NCBI RefSeq assembly: GCF_010726085.1
Contig: NZ_AP022560.1
Location: 2,542,001 to 2,606,000 of the forward strand
Length of the DNA: 64,000 nt
Reading direction: 5' to 3'
DNA from: Mycolicibacterium moriokaense
Lineage (GTDB): Bacteria > Actinomycetota > Actinomycetes > Mycobacteriales > Mycobacteriaceae
Positions within the stretch are counted from its first letter, which is position 1. Every line of letters begins with the position of its first letter. Under the pieces are notes generated by a model. That model was given only the letters and a program-made list of their open reading frames with translations, made no database searches and was not told the DNA's origin. A program made the position numbers and the translations under genes. Below are positions 12,101-22,101 of the stretch, piece by piece.

Positions 12101-14052
12101 AGATGGGCGTCGACACCCAGACCGAGGACTTCACCGTGGTCGGTGTCGGCGACATGAGCGGCGACGTGTTCGGCAACGGGATGCTGCTGTCCAAGCACAT
12201 TCGACTGCTCGCGGCTTTCGACCACCGGCACATCTTCATCGACCCCAACCCCGACGCCGCGCGGTCGTGGGAGGAACGCAAGCGCCTCTTCGAGCTCCCG
12301 CGGTCCAGCTGGGAGGACTACGACCCCTCGCTGATCAGCGAGGGCGGCGGCGTCTACAGCAGGCAGCAGAAGGCCATCCCGATCAGCCCGCAGGCCCGCG
12401 CCGCACTGGGCATCGAGGACGATGTCGAGGAACTCACGCCGCCCGCTTTGATGAAGGCGATTCTGAAGGCGCCTGCCGACCTGCTCTTCAACGGCGGCAT
12501 CGGCACCTACATCAAGGCCGAGAGCGAATCCGACGCCGACGTCGGTGACCGCGCCAACGATCCGGTGCGAATCAACGGCAATCAGGTGCGCGCCAAGGTG
12601 ATCGGCGAGGGCGGAAACCTCGGCGTCACCTCGCTGGGGCGTATCGAGTTCGACCTCGCCGGCGGGCGGATCAACACCGACGCGCTGGACAACTCGGCCG
12701 GTGTCGACTGCTCCGACCACGAGGTCAACATCAAGATCCTGATCGACTCGCTCGTGACCGCGGGCAAAGTCCGCCCCGAGGACCGCACCGAACTGCTGCT
12801 GTCGATGACCGACGAGGTTGGTCGTCTTGTCCTGCAGGACAACAAGGATCAGAACGACCTGATGGGTACCAGCCGCGCGAATGCGGCCAGCCTGTTGCCG
12901 GTACATGCGCGCATGATCAAGGACTTCGTCGCGGATCGCGGCCTCAACCGCGAACTCGAGGCGCTGCCCTCGGAGAAGGAGATCGGGCGTCGCACTGAGA
13001 ACGGGATCGGTTTGACCTCACCGGAACTCGCGACGCTGATGGCTCACGTCAAGCTGGCCCTCAAGGACGACGTGCTGGCCAGCGACCTGCCCGATCAGGA
13101 GGTGTTCGCGTCGCGGCTGCCTGCGTACTTCCCAGCCCAGCTCCGTGACAGGTTCAGCAGCGAAATCCGCTCGCACCAACTGCGCCGCGAGATCGTGACC
13201 ACGATGCTCGTGAACGACCTCGTCGACACCAGCGGCATCACCTATGCCTATCGCGTGACGGAGGACGTCGGGGTGGGACCGGTGGACGCGGTCCGCAGCT
13301 ATGCCGCCACCGATGCGATCTTCCGAATCAGCGACGTCCTACGGCAGATCCGTGCGGCCAGCGAAAACGGTGTGTCGGTCGCGGTGTCAGATCGGATGAC
13401 GCTGGATCTGCGTCGGCTCATCGATCGCGCCGGGCGCTGGCTGCTCAACTACCGGCCACAGCCCCTCGCCGTCGGCGCCGAGATCAACCGGTTCGCAGCC
13501 AAAGTCGCAGCCTTGACACCGCGGATGTCGGAGTGGCTGCGCGGCGACGACAAGGCGATCGTCGCCAAGGAAGCCGGGGAGTTCAGCTCCCACGGTGTGT
13601 CGAGCGATCTGGCATACATGGTCGCCACCGGGCTTTACCAGTACAGCCTGCTCGACGTCATCGACATCGCCGACATCGTGGACCGCGAGCCGGCCGAGGT
13701 CGCCGACACGTACTTCGCGCTGATGGATCACTTCAACACCGACGGTCTGCTCACCGCGGTGTCGCGACTCGAACGCGAGGATCGCTGGCATTCGTTGGCG
13801 CGGCTGGCGATTCGGGATGACATCTACGGGTCGCTGCGGGCGCTGTGCTTCGACGTGCTTGCGGTGGGCGAACCCGACGAGAGCGGCGAGGAGAAGATCG
13901 CGGAATGGGAGCTGACCAACAGCTCCCGCGTCACGCGTGCGCGACGGACGCTCGCCGAGATCTACGAGGGCGGCAACCTCGACCTGGCGACGCTGTCGGT
14001 GGCGGCCCGCCAGATCCGCAGCATGACACGGACGAGTGGAACGGGGACCTGA
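9184..14052 (+). CDS. gdh: NAD-dependent glutamate dehydrogenase, 180-kDa class
   Basis: 1622 aa, typical of the large (L_180) NAD-GDH class. It oxidises glutamate to 2-oxoglutarate and ammonia in the cytoplasm. ATG 9184 follows a GAGGAG site (9171-9176). The catalytic dehydrogenase part is central: the segment [20 protein letters not shown] (~811-830) and the glycine-rich PVGAKGGF that follows are characteristic. The N-terminal ~700 residues carry regulatory (ACT-like) regions and the C-terminal ~400 are helical. In mycobacteria this enzyme (Rv2476c) is inhibited by the FHA protein GarA under control of PknG. The next gene starts 2 bases after its stop. Confidence 0.95.
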   Translation: MSVNPGAVGPADPAAAAAAPQLSPDQIARLAHAYLNTYRGPHDAPAADSSVTLPVDMSTRQMIGPSMVTSHHRLGLRRPVGDTRVAVYGADDPAGFGPALQIVTDYTPMVMDSVTVLLHRFGVSYTAIMNPVFRVRRGPTGELLDMRPLADVGASQEGVDETWIHVQLAQAADSKALTQVAQLLPGVLADARQVAIDSNAMVATMRGLAHELDHDPEGRFPGRDRKDVAALLRWLADGHFILLGYQRCPVSDGRSSVDLSSRLGVLRLRQDVLPQLTHNNDLLVLAQATIPSYLRYGAYPYIVVVREHPGTMAIEHRFVGLFTVAATNANVLEIPLISRRVRDALALAHRDPSHPGQLLLDVIQTIPRSELFALSAQELLDMVKAVIDLGSRRRTLLFLRADSLAHFVSCLVYLPRDRYTTAVRLEMQDILVRELGGVSIEYTARVSESPWAVVHFTVRMPDDSRPENIDTSLANESRIQNLLTEAARTWGDRLLGAVKTGSIDQATAEHYAGAFPPAYKQAIAPADAIHDIAIIEELQDDSVKPVLVDTAEDGIAQLTLYLGGHSASLSDLLPMLQSMGVVVLEERPFTVTRPDGLPVWIYQFKISPHKSIPEVPAGPEREATEERFADALTAIWNGYAEIDRFNELVLRAGLSWQQVAVLRSYAKYLRQAGFPYSQAHIETVINDNAGTARSLIELFEALFYPSTPTEGEPRRRDAQAAAAAVAADIDALVSLDTDRVLRAFASMIQATLRTNYFIRRQDSARAQNVLSFKLNPGLIDELPLPRPKFEIFVYSPRVEGVHLRFGYVARGGLRWSDRREDFRTEILGLVKAQAVKNAVIVPVGAKGGFVVKDPPLPTGGVAADRDAQREEGVACYKLFISGLLDVTDNVDKATGAVVTPEDVVRRDGDDAYLVVAADKGTATFSDIANEVAKSYGFWLGDAFASGGSVGYDHKAMGITAKGAWESVKRHFREMGVDTQTEDFTVVGVGDMSGDVFGNGMLLSKHIRLLAAFDHRHIFIDPNPDAARSWEERKRLFELPRSSWEDYDPSLISEGGGVYSRQQKAIPISPQARAALGIEDDVEELTPPALMKAILKAPADLLFNGGIGTYIKAESESDADVGDRANDPVRINGNQVRAKVIGEGGNLGVTSLGRIEFDLAGGRINTDALDNSAGVDCSDHEVNIKILIDSLVTAGKVRPEDRTELLLSMTDEVGRLVLQDNKDQNDLMGTSRANAASLLPVHARMIKDFVADRGLNRELEALPSEKEIGRRTENGIGLTSPELATLMAHVKLALKDDVLASDLPDQEVFASRLPAYFPAQLRDRFSSEIRSHQLRREIVTTMLVNDLVDTSGITYAYRVTEDVGVGPVDAVRSYAATDAIFRISDVLRQIRAASENGVSVAVSDRMTLDLRRLIDRAGRWLLNYRPQPLAVGAEINRFAAKVAALTPRMSEWLRGDDKAIVAKEAGEFSSHGVSSDLAYMVATGLYQYSLLDVIDIADIVDREPAEVADTYFALMDHFNTDGLLTAVSRLEREDRWHSLARLAIRDDIYGSLRALCFDVLAVGEPDESGEEKIAEWELTNSSRVTRARRTLAEIYEGGNLDLATLSVAARQIRSMTRTSGTGT

Positions 14053-14054
14053 GG

Positions 14055-14468
14055 GTGACAGTTGGTTTTGTGGCGCCGGTGCATGTCCGCTGGTCGGACA
14101 TCGACATGTACCAACACATCAACCACGCCACGATGGTCACCCTCCTCGAGGAGGCCCGGATCCCGTTTCTGCGTGAGCCGTTCGGCCCCGAGATCGAGAC
14201 CATCGGCCTGCTCATCGCGGACGTGCACATCACCTACAAGGCGCAGCTGCGGCTCATCGATTCGCCGTTGCAGGTGACGATGTGGTCGAAGCGGGTGCGG
14301 TCCGTCGACTTCACCATCGGATACGAGGTGCGGTCGGTCGGTGCGCCGCCCGACTCGAAGCCGGCGGTGATCGCTGAGACACAGCTGGCCGCCGTGCACA
14401 TCAAGGAGCAACGACTGCAACGGCTTTCGGAGAGCCAACGCGCGTACTTGCAGCAGTGGCTGAGATGA
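14055..14468 (+). CDS. Acyl-CoA thioesterase, hot-dog fold
   Basis: 137 aa from GTG 14055, which begins two bases after the gdh stop. The motif WSDIDMYQHINHATMVTLLEEAR marks the 4-hydroxybenzoyl-CoA thioesterase / FadM branch; the Asp in SDIDMYQHIN is the expected catalytic residue. It should hydrolyse acyl-CoA thioesters in the cytoplasm. It matches Rv2475c by position and is translationally coupled to the next gene (ATGA at 14465-14468). Confidence 0.85.
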   Translation: MTVGFVAPVHVRWSDIDMYQHINHATMVTLLEEARIPFLREPFGPEIETIGLLIADVHITYKAQLRLIDSPLQVTMWSKRVRSVDFTIGYEVRSVGAPPDSKPAVIAETQLAAVHIKEQRLQRLSESQRAYLQQWLR

Positions 14469-15124
14469 CACAGCCGGAGCGGGGTCTCTGGGTTGACAGC
14501 CCCGCCGACCGCAAGGACCTCGCGGCATTCGTCGAGCGGGCACTACGACTGGACGACGCGGCGGTGATCCGGTTGCGAGAACGCGAAGGCGGGCTGATCG
14601 TGGCCTGGGTCTCAACGGGTTTCGACGTGTTGGCCAGCCGCGTAGTGGTCGGTCGGGTCAAACCCGCTGACCTGTCCGCGGGTGCCGATGCCTTGGCCGC
14701 CGGTCTTTCCGCGATGAGCGCCGGGGGCTACGTCGACCCCGGTTTCGGCATGGACTCGGCGTGGCGCGGCGGTTTGCCGCCCGACTCGGGGTTCGAGCAT
14801 CTCGACGATGTTCCTGCGAGAGTGATGCTCGATCTGGCGCAGCGCGGTATCGCACTCGCGAAGGAGCACTCGAGCTCGTTCGGTCCGCCCGCGTCGTTGC
14901 TGGATCAGGAGGTGGTGGCGGTCAGTGCGGGCGATGTCAGCGTCGGGATTCCGATGCGGTGTGTATTCGCCTTGACCGCAATGGGTTTCCTGCCGCAGTC
15001 GGGGGAGGGGTTGGCCGGCGACGAGATCGTTCGCGTGCGTGTGCAGCCTGCGTGGTTGCGTGTCGACGCCCGCTTCGGTTCGGTGTACCGGCGGCGCGGC
15101 GACCCCGCCCTGGTCCTCCGCTAG
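14465..15124 (+). CDS. Conserved hypothetical protein (Rv2474c type)
   Basis: 219 aa from ATG 14465, overlapping the thioesterase stop. I recognise no catalytic motif. It is mostly mixed alpha/beta without signal peptide or membrane segments, so probably cytoplasmic. It is the last gene of the ettA-gdh-thioesterase direction and converges on aglA with overlapping stop codons (15121-15124). Function unknown. Confidence 0.8.
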   Translation: MTQPERGLWVDSPADRKDLAAFVERALRLDDAAVIRLREREGGLIVAWVSTGFDVLASRVVVGRVKPADLSAGADALAAGLSAMSAGGYVDPGFGMDSAWRGGLPPDSGFEHLDDVPARVMLDLAQRGIALAKEHSSSFGPPASLLDQEVVAVSAGDVSVGIPMRCVFALTAMGFLPQSGEGLAGDEIVRVRVQPAWLRVDARFGSVYRRRGDPALVLR

Positions 15125-16716
15125 ACCAGCCAGGCGGCGGTGTCGGGCGGCAGCTTGCCGTCAATTAGTTCCGCGCTGGCCAGCAGCACCTCGCCCACGG
15201 GCAGCGGTATCGTGCGCGTGCCCGCGTTGAGCACACACACCAGCCCGCCGCTGCGCCGGAACGCCAGAGTGTCTGAGGGGGAGTCGAGCCATTCGATCGA
15301 TTTGCCGTCGAATTCGCTTCGGTCCCGACGCAATTCGATCGCGGTCCGGTAGAACGAAAGCATGGATGCCGGATCGTTGATCTGCTTCTCAACCGTCAAC
15401 GCCGCCCAATCCGCAGGCAACGGCAACCAGGTGTCGGGATTGTCCGAGAAGCCGAACGGCGGCCCGTCACCCTGCCACGGCACGGGCACCCGGGCCGCGT
15501 CGCGTCCGCGTCGGGTGCGGCCCGAGCGTTCCCACACCGGGTCGCGCAGCGCCTCGTCGGGCAGCTCGACGTTCGGCAGGCCGAGTTCTTCACCGTTGTA
15601 GACGAACACCGCGCCGGGCAGCGCGAGCATCGCCATCATCATCGCCCGCGCCCTGGCCAGGCCGACCGCACCGTCGCCGTAGCGGGTGGGTTCGCGGTCG
15701 ACGTCGTGGTTGGCCAGCGTCCAGGTGGGCGTCGCATCCACCAGTTCCGCTGCTTCCATCGAATTGGCGATGGCGCCGCGGATGTCGTCGGCGTCGAACT
15801 TCGCGCGCAGCAGCCGGAAATTGAAGCCGAGATGAAGTTCGTCGGGGCGGACATACCGCGCGAATTGTTCATTGTCGTAAACCCACACCTCGCCGATCGC
15901 GACGGCGTCCGGATAGTCGTTGAACACCCTGCGGATCTGCCGGTGGATGTCGTGGACGCCGTCGTTGTTGAACCTCGGGTCGTCGTCCATGTCGGCCAGC
16001 AGCACCTCGCCCTTGATGACCTCCATGTCGGGTAGTCCCGGCGGCTTGGCCATGCCGTGTGCGACGTCGATGCGGAAACCGTCGATGCCGCGCTTCAGCC
16101 AGAACCGCAGCGTCTTCTCGAGATCGTCGAACACCTCGGGGTTGTCCCAGTTCAGATCCGGCTGCGCGGCATCAAACAGGTGCAGATACCACTGGCCGGG
16201 GCTGCCGTCGGCCTCGACGACGCGCGTCCACGCCGGCCCCCCGAAGATCGACACCCAATTGTTCGGTGGGCGGACGCCGCCGGGGCCGGTGCCGTCGCGG
16301 AAGATGTAGCGGTCACGCTCCTCGCTGCCGGGACCGGCGGCCAGCGCCGCCTGAAACCACGGGTGCGCCGAACTGGTGTGGTTGGGCACCAGGTCCATCG
16401 TGACCTTGATGCCCGCCGCGTGGGCGGCGTCGGTCAACCGGTCCAGCGCCTCGATGCCGCCGAACATCGGGTCGACATCGCGCGGGTCCGCCACGTCGTA
16501 GCCGTGGTCGGCCATCGGCGACACCATGACCGGGTTGAGCCAGATCGCGTCGACGCCGAGCGCCTTGAGGTAGTCCAGCTTGGCGGTCACGCCGTCGAGG
16601 TCGCCCAGGCCGTCGCCGTTGCTGTCGTAAAACGATCGCGGATAAACCTGGTAGAAGAGCGCTCGCGACCACCACGGGGCCGACATCGGCTGGGCGTTCG
16701 CATAGGTGTCACGCAT
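15121..16716 (-). CDS. aglA: Alpha-glucosidase, GH13 family (AglA)
   Basis: 531 aa from ATG 16716, two bases after the glbO stop. The GH13 blocks are complete: DLVPNHTS (region I), GFRIDVAHG with the nucleophile Asp (region II), AIGEVWV with the acid/base Glu (region III) and LANHDVDREP (region IV). No signal peptide is seen, so it acts in the cytoplasm on alpha-glucosides such as maltose or trehalose-derived oligosaccharides. The glbO-aglA pair is conserved in M. tuberculosis (Rv2470-Rv2471). Confidence 0.92.
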   Translation of the reverse strand: MRDTYANAQPMSAPWWSRALFYQVYPRSFYDSNGDGLGDLDGVTAKLDYLKALGVDAIWLNPVMVSPMADHGYDVADPRDVDPMFGGIEALDRLTDAAHAAGIKVTMDLVPNHTSSAHPWFQAALAAGPGSEERDRYIFRDGTGPGGVRPPNNWVSIFGGPAWTRVVEADGSPGQWYLHLFDAAQPDLNWDNPEVFDDLEKTLRFWLKRGIDGFRIDVAHGMAKPPGLPDMEVIKGEVLLADMDDDPRFNNDGVHDIHRQIRRVFNDYPDAVAIGEVWVYDNEQFARYVRPDELHLGFNFRLLRAKFDADDIRGAIANSMEAAELVDATPTWTLANHDVDREPTRYGDGAVGLARARAMMMAMLALPGAVFVYNGEELGLPNVELPDEALRDPVWERSGRTRRGRDAARVPVPWQGDGPPFGFSDNPDTWLPLPADWAALTVEKQINDPASMLSFYRTAIELRRDRSEFDGKSIEWLDSPSDTLAFRRSGGLVCVLNAGTRTIPLPVGEVLLASAELIDGKLPPDTAAWLV

Positions 16717-16718
16717 GA

Positions 16719-17114
16719 CTAGAAGGGCGAGTTGACCATCGACTGCGCGGCCATCTCCAGGTAGGCCAACAGCTCGGCTCGGTGCTCGTCGTCCAGCGTC
16801 TCCGAGTCGATCTCCGCGACCGCCGTGCGCATACAGCGCAGCCACGCGTCGCGTTCGATGTAGCCGATCACGAACGGCGCGTGCCGCATGCGCAGCCGTG
16901 GATGACCGCGCTGATCGGAGTAGGTCCGCGGGCCGCCCCAGTACTGCTCGAGGAACATCCGGAGCCGCTCCTCGGCAGCGTCGAGCTCGTCCTCGGGGTA
17001 GAGCGGCAGCAGGATCTCGTCCTCGCGCACCAGCTGATAGAAGCGCGACACGATGGCGTTGAAGGTCTCATGGCCACCGACTTCGTCGTAGAACGACCGC
17101 TGCGCCTGTGTCAC
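16719..17114 (-). CDS. glbO: Truncated hemoglobin, group II (trHbO)
   Basis: 131 aa from GTG 17114. The globin core runs from [11 protein letters not shown] to the C-terminus. SRFYQ carries Tyr B10, [20 protein letters not shown] carries the Tyr CD1 region and Trp G8 follows in DAWLRCM; the proximal His F8 lies in MRHAPF. Group II truncated hemoglobins bind O2 tightly and are tied to oxygen metabolism and NO or peroxide chemistry. It is the first gene of the glbO-aglA pair and is divergent from the HNH gene at 17254. Confidence 0.93.
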   Translation of the reverse strand: MTQAQRSFYDEVGGHETFNAIVSRFYQLVREDEILLPLYPEDELDAAEERLRMFLEQYWGGPRTYSDQRGHPRLRMRHAPFVIGYIERDAWLRCMRTAVAEIDSETLDDEHRAELLAYLEMAAQSMVNSPF

Positions 17115-17253
17115 GCCACCATTGTGTCTTGTCGCCGGTAACCGGCGCTCGGCCGGGCACGTCACTCGATGTTCATCGGACTGACCAGCGAACACGTGCA
17201 GAATTGTCGTGCGATTGACAGGAATCCATGGTGAACTGTCGGGCGGAGGACGT

Positions 17254-17922
17254 ATGGCGCATCGCAAGAAAGGCCCGTCCAGAAGGGCTGGCCAGCGGCT
17301 GCAAGGTGCCGCGGCGGGCATATCCGGGCCCGCGGTACCCCATGCGCAGTCGCGCGTCCTGCACAGCGTCGACACCCATCCGCCCAGTACCGGCGAAGGC
17401 TCGATCTGGGGCCGGCGGCGGGTGCTCCTGCTGAACTCCACGTACGAACCGTTGACCGCTCTGCCCATGCGGCGGGCGGTCATCATGCTGATGTGCGGAA
17501 AAGCGACCGTCGTCCACGACGACCCGAACGGTCCCGTCATCCACTCCGCGACCCGCTCGATCGTCGTCCCCTCGGTGATCCGCCTGCACACTTACGTGCG
17601 GGTGCCCTACCGGGCGCGCATCCCGATGACCAGGGCCGCTCTCATGCACCGCGACCGGTTCCGCTGCGCCTACTGCGGCGGTAAGGCCGACACTGTCGAC
17701 CACGTCGTGCCCCGCAGCCGGGGCGGCGACCACTCATGGGAGAACTGCGTCGCGGCCTGCTCGACGTGCAATCACCGCAAGGCCGACCGGTTGCTCACCG
17801 AGCTGGGCTGGTCGCTGCGCGCGGTCCCGGTACCGCCCAAGGGCCAACACTGGCGACTGCTGTCGAGCGTGAAGGAACTCGACCCGGCGTGGGTGCGATA
17901 TCTGGGTGAAGGTGCGGCCTGA
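17254..17922 (+). CDS. HNH endonuclease family protein (Rv2469c type)
   Basis: 222 aa from ATG 17254, with CGGAGGA (17244-17250) as ribosome binding site. The HNH domain is at ~138-190: [20 protein letters not shown], then [17 protein letters not shown]. The two CxxC pairs would bind zinc, and the His of TVDHVVP plus the Asn and His of the CNHRK block form the catalytic centre. The N-terminus is basic. Widespread in Actinobacteria with unknown substrate; it is not next to a restriction or phage gene here. Confidence 0.85.
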   Translation: MAHRKKGPSRRAGQRLQGAAAGISGPAVPHAQSRVLHSVDTHPPSTGEGSIWGRRRVLLLNSTYEPLTALPMRRAVIMLMCGKATVVHDDPNGPVIHSATRSIVVPSVIRLHTYVRVPYRARIPMTRAALMHRDRFRCAYCGGKADTVDHVVPRSRGGDHSWENCVAACSTCNHRKADRLLTELGWSLRAVPVPPKGQHWRLLSSVKELDPAWVRYLGEGAA

Positions 17923-17945
17923 CGCGTGACTGATACGGTTTGCGC

Positions 17946-18191
17946 GTGAGCACAGCACTTACCCATTCCCTCATCGGGGGGATTCCGCTGGCCGTGCTGC
18001 TGGTGTTGATCTTCTTGGTCTACGTGGTCGGCCCGAAGCGCAAGAACCCGCACCCGGCGACTTACAAGTTGTCCGAGCCCTGGACGCACGAACCGATCCT
18101 GTGGGCGGCCGATGAACCCGCCGACCACGGTCACGGCGGACATGGTTCGCACCCGGTCACGGTAGGAGGCGGCGCAAGTGGCAAGTGGTGA
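17946..18191 (+). CDS. ctaJ: Small membrane protein, CtaJ-like aa3 cytochrome oxidase subunit
   Basis: 81 aa from GTG 17946. It has one N-terminal membrane helix ([17 protein letters not shown]), then [20 protein letters not shown], and ends in a His/Gly-rich stretch. This resembles the accessory subunit CtaJ seen in the mycobacterial III2-IV2 respiratory supercomplex (from memory of the M. smegmatis structures). It would sit in the plasma membrane with its C-terminus inside. The stop overlaps the next start by 14 bases, so the two proteins are made together. Confidence 0.65.
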   Translation: MSTALTHSLIGGIPLAVLLVLIFLVYVVGPKRKNPHPATYKLSEPWTHEPILWAADEPADHGHGGHGSHPVTVGGGASGKW

Positions 18192-18660
18192 TGTCGCAAC
18201 GACCTCGTCTGCGCAAGTAGCGGAGCTGCCGCGCGGCTTCGTCGTCACGAGCAGCGGACGGATCTCCGGGGTCACCGAGCCCGGCGAGCTGTCGGTGACG
18301 TACCCGTTCCCGGTGACGGATCTGGTCCGTCTCGACGACGCGCTCAAGTACGGCTCACGCGCCGCCAAGGCGCGGTTCGCGGTGTACCTGGGGGACCTCG
18401 GCGACGACACGGCCGCGACGGCCCGCCAGATCTTGGCGAAGGTGCCGTCACCCGACAACGCCGTGCTGTTGGCGGTCTCGCCGAATCAGCGTGCGATCGA
18501 GGTCGTGTACGGCAGCGACGTCAAGGGCCGCGGCATCGAGGAGTCCGCACCCAAGGGTGTGGCCGCCGCCGCGGAGCACTTCAAGAACGGCGAGCTGATC
18601 CCCGGGCTGATCAAGGCTGTCGAGGTGATGAGCGCCGGCGTCACACCCGCATCGCACTAG
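18178..18660 (+). CDS. DUF5130 family protein (Rv2468c type)
   Basis: 160 aa from GTG 18178, preceded by GGAGG at 18165-18169. No signal peptide or membrane helix is seen. The fold looks like a TPM-type alpha/beta domain: [48 protein letters not shown]. Its start lies within the CtaJ-like gene. I recall that the M. smegmatis counterpart was found attached to the cytoplasmic side of the respiratory supercomplex, and the overlap fits a joint role, but a direct activity is unknown. It is convergent with the HNH gene, with overlapping stops. Confidence 0.75.
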   Translation: MASGDVATTSSAQVAELPRGFVVTSSGRISGVTEPGELSVTYPFPVTDLVRLDDALKYGSRAAKARFAVYLGDLGDDTAATARQILAKVPSPDNAVLLAVSPNQRAIEVVYGSDVKGRGIEESAPKGVAAAAEHFKNGELIPGLIKAVEVMSAGVTPASH

Positions 18661-19019
18661 CTGACGTCGGCCGTCAGCATCCCGCGGATCTCGATGTAGC
18701 GCTCGAGGAACCTGCGCTCGTCGAGTCGTTTGCGCCGCATCCAGCCGGTGACCTCGTCATTGCACTTGCTGGTATTGCACTTCGCGCAGGCAGGCACGAC
18801 GTTGTCGACTGTGTACCGGCCGCCGCGCGAGATGGCCATGACGCAGTCGCGCTGGAGTGCACCGTCGTTCGCGCCGCAGTAGGCGCAGCCGTTCCACGCC
18901 GCCTTGATGGCCGCCCACTGTTGGGCGGTCAGGTCATGCTCGACGGCGGCCATCCGCCGTTTGCGCTTACGAGCCGCCCGCGCTCGTCGACTGCGATTGA
19001 CCGCCACATGGGAAATCAT
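18657..19019 (-). CDS. HNH-like zinc protein with a substituted first histidine
   Basis: 120 aa from ATG 19019; an internal ATG at 18953 is an alternative start. The N-terminus is very basic ([15 protein letters not shown]). An HNH-type core follows: [41 protein letters not shown]. The zinc CxxC pairs and the Asn of the CNTSK block are present, but the usual DH dyad reads DC. It lies 45 bases downstream of pepN on the same strand and may share its transcript. Activity is uncertain because of the substitution. Confidence 0.7.
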   Translation of the reverse strand: MISHVAVNRSRRARAARKRKRRMAAVEHDLTAQQWAAIKAAWNGCAYCGANDGALQRDCVMAISRGGRYTVDNVVPACAKCNTSKCNDEVTGWMRRKRLDERRFLERYIEIRGMLTADVS

Positions 19020-19064
19020 GCAGCGCCGGCGTGCGCAAACTCCCGCAGAACTGCGGCGTGTCGG

Positions 19065-21650
19065 TTACGTGGCGTCGAATTTCCTTGCGCGCAGCGAGCG
19101 CTCCACACCGGCACGGCCCTCGAGCACGAGTCGACGCAGCGGCGGCGGCACATCCGGGTCGGACAGGAACTTGTCCGCGGCGTCCAGACCCTCCTGGCTG
19201 ATGTCCCACGACGGGTACAGTCCGACGACGACGGTCTGGGCAACCTCGCTCGAGCGCCGTTGCCAGACACCGGAGATGGCGCCGAAGTACTTGTCCCGGA
19301 ACGGCTTCAGCAGTTCCTCCTGACCCGGGCGCACGAAGCCGGCGATGATCGAGCGGGCGGTGGCGTTGGCCAACGTGTCGTCCTCGATGACCTCCTGCCA
19401 GTCCGCCTCCTTCACCGCCAACTGCGGCCGCGCCGCCTCAGCCTGCGCGGCGTGCCGCCCACCTGCGGCCGTCGGATCACGTTCGGCCTCAGCGTCGATG
19501 AACGGTGTCTCGGGTCCGTCGGCGTCGATCACTCCGGCAGTCGCGAGCGCGGTGACGATCCGCCACCGCAGGTCGGTGTCGATCACGAGGCCCGGCATGT
19601 TCACCGCGGCCGGTTCGTTGTCCAGCAGCGTCGACAGCACGGCGATGTGGTTCGGCGACAGCACCGATGCGCACAGCGCGTTGACGAACGCCAGCTGGTG
19701 GTCCGAGCCCGGCTGCGACTCGCGCGCCAGGTCCAGCAGCGCGTCTCCGAACGCCGGCCAGCCGTTTTCGGCCGCCCACGTCGGGTCGGCGTAGGAGCCG
19801 AGCGCGGTCTGCGCCTGCAGCAGCAGGCGTTGCGCCACACCCACTTCGGATTCGGCGTGCACACCGCTGATGACCAGTGTGACGAAATCGCGGGCCTTCA
19901 GTTCGGCGTCGCGCGTCATCTCCCATGCCGCCGACCACGCCAGCGTGCGGGGCAGGGGATCGGCGATGTCCGCGATCCGGGTCAGCACCGTGTGCAACGA
20001 CTGCGGGTCCAGCCGCAGCGAGCAGTAGGTAAGGTCGTCGTCGTTGACAAGGATGAGCTTGCCGCGCGAAACTCCCTGCAATGCAGTAACTTCGGTGGTA
20101 TCGCCCTCGACGTCGAGCTCCTCGCGGTGGGTCCGTACCAGCTTTCCGTTGCCGTCGTCGTCATAGATCCCGACCGCGAGACGGTGCACCCGTGTCTCTC
20201 CGGCGCCGGGCTGCGCTCCGCTCTGTGAGATCGCGAAGCGGGTGAAGCGGCCGTCGGCGTCGACGTCGAACTCGGGGCGAAGTGTGTTGAGCCCGGTGGT
20301 TTTCAGCCACTGCCGACCCCAGCCGGACAGATCCCGCCCGGACGCCTTCTCCAGTGCGCCGAGCAGATCGCCGAACGTCGCGTTCGCAAAAGCGTGGTCG
20401 CGGAAGTAATCCCGAAGCCCCGACAGGAACTCCTCCAGCCCGACATAGGCGACGAGCTGCTTGAGCACACTTGCGCCCTTGGCGTAGGTAATGCCGTCGA
20501 AGTTCACCTCGACGGCGGCCAGGTCGGGGATGTCAGCGGCGACGGGATGCGTCGACGGCAGCTGGTCCTGCCGGTAGGCCCATGACTTCTCGACGTTCGC
20601 GAACGTGGTCCACGCCTGCTTGTATTCGGTCGCCTCGGCCTGGCACAGCACCGATGCGAACGTCGCGAACGACTCGTTGAGCCACAGGTCGTCCCACCAC
20701 TGCATGGTGACCAGGTCGCCGAACCACATGTGGGCCATCTCGTGCAGCACCGTTTCGGCGCGGCGCTCGTACGACGCCCGGGTCACCTTGCTGCGGAAGA
20801 CGTAGTCCTCCAGGAAGGTCACGGCGCCGGCGTTCTCCATCGCGCCCGCGTTGAACTCCGGCACGAACAGCTGGTCGTACTTGCCGAACGCGTACGGGAC
20901 GCCGAAGTTGTTGTGGTAGAACGCGAATCCCTGTTTCGTCTCGGTGAATAGTCGCTCCGCGTCCATGAACTCCGCCAGCGATGCACGGCAGAACAGGCCC
21001 AGCGGAATGTCGCCGTGCTCGTCGCTGTAGTTGTCGTCCCAGCGGGTGTACGGGCCGGCGATCAGCGCCACCAGGTAGGTGCTCATCCGCGGGGTGACGA
21101 CGAAGGTGTGCCGCTTGGCTTTCCCCGCGTCCTCGACAGCAGCGGTGGCGCCGTTGGAGACGACCTCCCAATGCGCCGGGGCGGTGACCGTCACCTCGAA
21201 GGTGGCTTTGAGGTCGGGCTGGTCGAAGCACGCGAACATTCGCTTCGCGTCGGCGGTCTCGAACTGTGAGTACAGATAGACCTCGTCGTCCACCGGGTCG
21301 ACGAACCGGTGCAGGCCCTCGCCGGTGTTGGAGTAGCGGCAGTCGGCGTCGACGACGAGGACGTTGTGAGCGGCCAGGCCCGTCAGCGGAATGCCGGTCG
21401 ACTCGTCGTAGCCCGACACGTCGATGTCGTGGCCGTTGAGGACGGCGCTGCGTACGCGGTCGGCGGCGATGTCGATGTAGGTGTCGGCACCGGCCAGCGC
21501 GTCGAACTCGACGGTCGTCAGCGAGCGGAAGGTGGTCTCGCCGGGCTTGCCGGCGCCGTCCGTCAGATCGAGTTCGATGCGGTAGTTGTCGACGGTGACG
21601 AGGGCGGCGCGTTCGACCGCCTGGTCGCGAGTGAGATTGGGGAGTGCCAC
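19065..21650 (-). CDS. pepN: Aminopeptidase N, M1 family
   Basis: 861 aa from GTG 21650. The exopeptidase motif GAMENAGAVTF and the zinc site HEMAHMWFGD followed 18 residues later by the Glu of NESFA are intact. The C-terminal helical ERAP1-like domain (~530-861) is full length. It removes N-terminal amino acids from peptides in the cytoplasm and probably acts downstream of Clp proteolysis, whose genes lie nearby. Orthologue of Rv2467 by position. Confidence 0.95.
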   Translation of the reverse strand: MALPNLTRDQAVERAALVTVDNYRIELDLTDGAGKPGETTFRSLTTVEFDALAGADTYIDIAADRVRSAVLNGHDIDVSGYDESTGIPLTGLAAHNVLVVDADCRYSNTGEGLHRFVDPVDDEVYLYSQFETADAKRMFACFDQPDLKATFEVTVTAPAHWEVVSNGATAAVEDAGKAKRHTFVVTPRMSTYLVALIAGPYTRWDDNYSDEHGDIPLGLFCRASLAEFMDAERLFTETKQGFAFYHNNFGVPYAFGKYDQLFVPEFNAGAMENAGAVTFLEDYVFRSKVTRASYERRAETVLHEMAHMWFGDLVTMQWWDDLWLNESFATFASVLCQAEATEYKQAWTTFANVEKSWAYRQDQLPSTHPVAADIPDLAAVEVNFDGITYAKGASVLKQLVAYVGLEEFLSGLRDYFRDHAFANATFGDLLGALEKASGRDLSGWGRQWLKTTGLNTLRPEFDVDADGRFTRFAISQSGAQPGAGETRVHRLAVGIYDDDGNGKLVRTHREELDVEGDTTEVTALQGVSRGKLILVNDDDLTYCSLRLDPQSLHTVLTRIADIADPLPRTLAWSAAWEMTRDAELKARDFVTLVISGVHAESEVGVAQRLLLQAQTALGSYADPTWAAENGWPAFGDALLDLARESQPGSDHQLAFVNALCASVLSPNHIAVLSTLLDNEPAAVNMPGLVIDTDLRWRIVTALATAGVIDADGPETPFIDAEAERDPTAAGGRHAAQAEAARPQLAVKEADWQEVIEDDTLANATARSIIAGFVRPGQEELLKPFRDKYFGAISGVWQRRSSEVAQTVVVGLYPSWDISQEGLDAADKFLSDPDVPPPLRRLVLEGRAGVERSLRARKFDAT

Positions 21651-21668
21651 GAGTCCAACCTAGTGGTC

Positions 21669-21700
21669 GGGCTCGTTGTGGGGCTCGTTGTGGGGCTCGT
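21669..21700. repeat. Tandem 12-base repeat between pepN and the DUF732 gene
   Basis: GGGCTCGTTGTG occurs at 21669-21680 and 21681-21692 with a partial third copy at 21693-21700. It runs into the stop codon of the upstream DUF732 gene and ends 18 bases before the pepN start. Confidence 0.7.
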
Positions 21701-22083
21701 TAGAACCCCGGTAGTCCCAGCGCTCTGAGCCCGGGGATCCCGTTGAGTCCCTCGAGGATCGTGCCGTTGCCGATCTGCGCCATCATCGACGGGCAGTACG
21801 CCGAGATGGCGATGCCGGTGAAGAAGGCCGCCACGTCGGGGTTGATGCCGTTGTCGGACACGGTCGAGTACACCGACGCCAGGTTCTTCCCCGGCTCGAC
21901 AAGCATCGGGCAGATCGACTGGCCGAGCTTCTCGGCGCTCACCGGATCGCCGTAACCGATGCCGGCGTCGTTCAACGCGTTGAGGAAGCTGGTGTCGACG
22001 GGTTCGGCGGATGCCGGTGCCGCGAGGCTCAATGCCGTGGCGACGCCGACCAGTGTCATGGTGGCCGTGCGTTTCGCTTTCAT
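21700..22083 (-). CDS. Secreted DUF732 family protein
   Basis: 127 aa from ATG 22083; an in-frame TTG at 22107 is less likely. Residues 1-27 form a signal peptide (TATMTLVGVATALSLAAPASA). The mature part FLNALNDAGIGYGDP with two cysteines (SICPML and AYCPSM) is the DUF732 pattern common in mycobacterial exported proteins. Its function is not known. It is divergent from the mycothiol-dependent reductase gene at 22256. Confidence 0.85.
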   Translation of the reverse strand: MKAKRTATMTLVGVATALSLAAPASAEPVDTSFLNALNDAGIGYGDPVSAEKLGQSICPMLVEPGKNLASVYSTVSDNGINPDVAAFFTGIAISAYCPSMMAQIGNGTILEGLNGIPGLRALGLPGF

Positions 22084-22101
22084 CACAGGTGAAACACTGA
22101 T

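Noticed and set aside
10600..12906. 768-codon open frame antisense to gdh
   Set aside because: Long antisense frames are common opposite high-GC genes with strong third-position G/C. It has no recognisable domain or ribosome site, while the sense frame is a full GDH.
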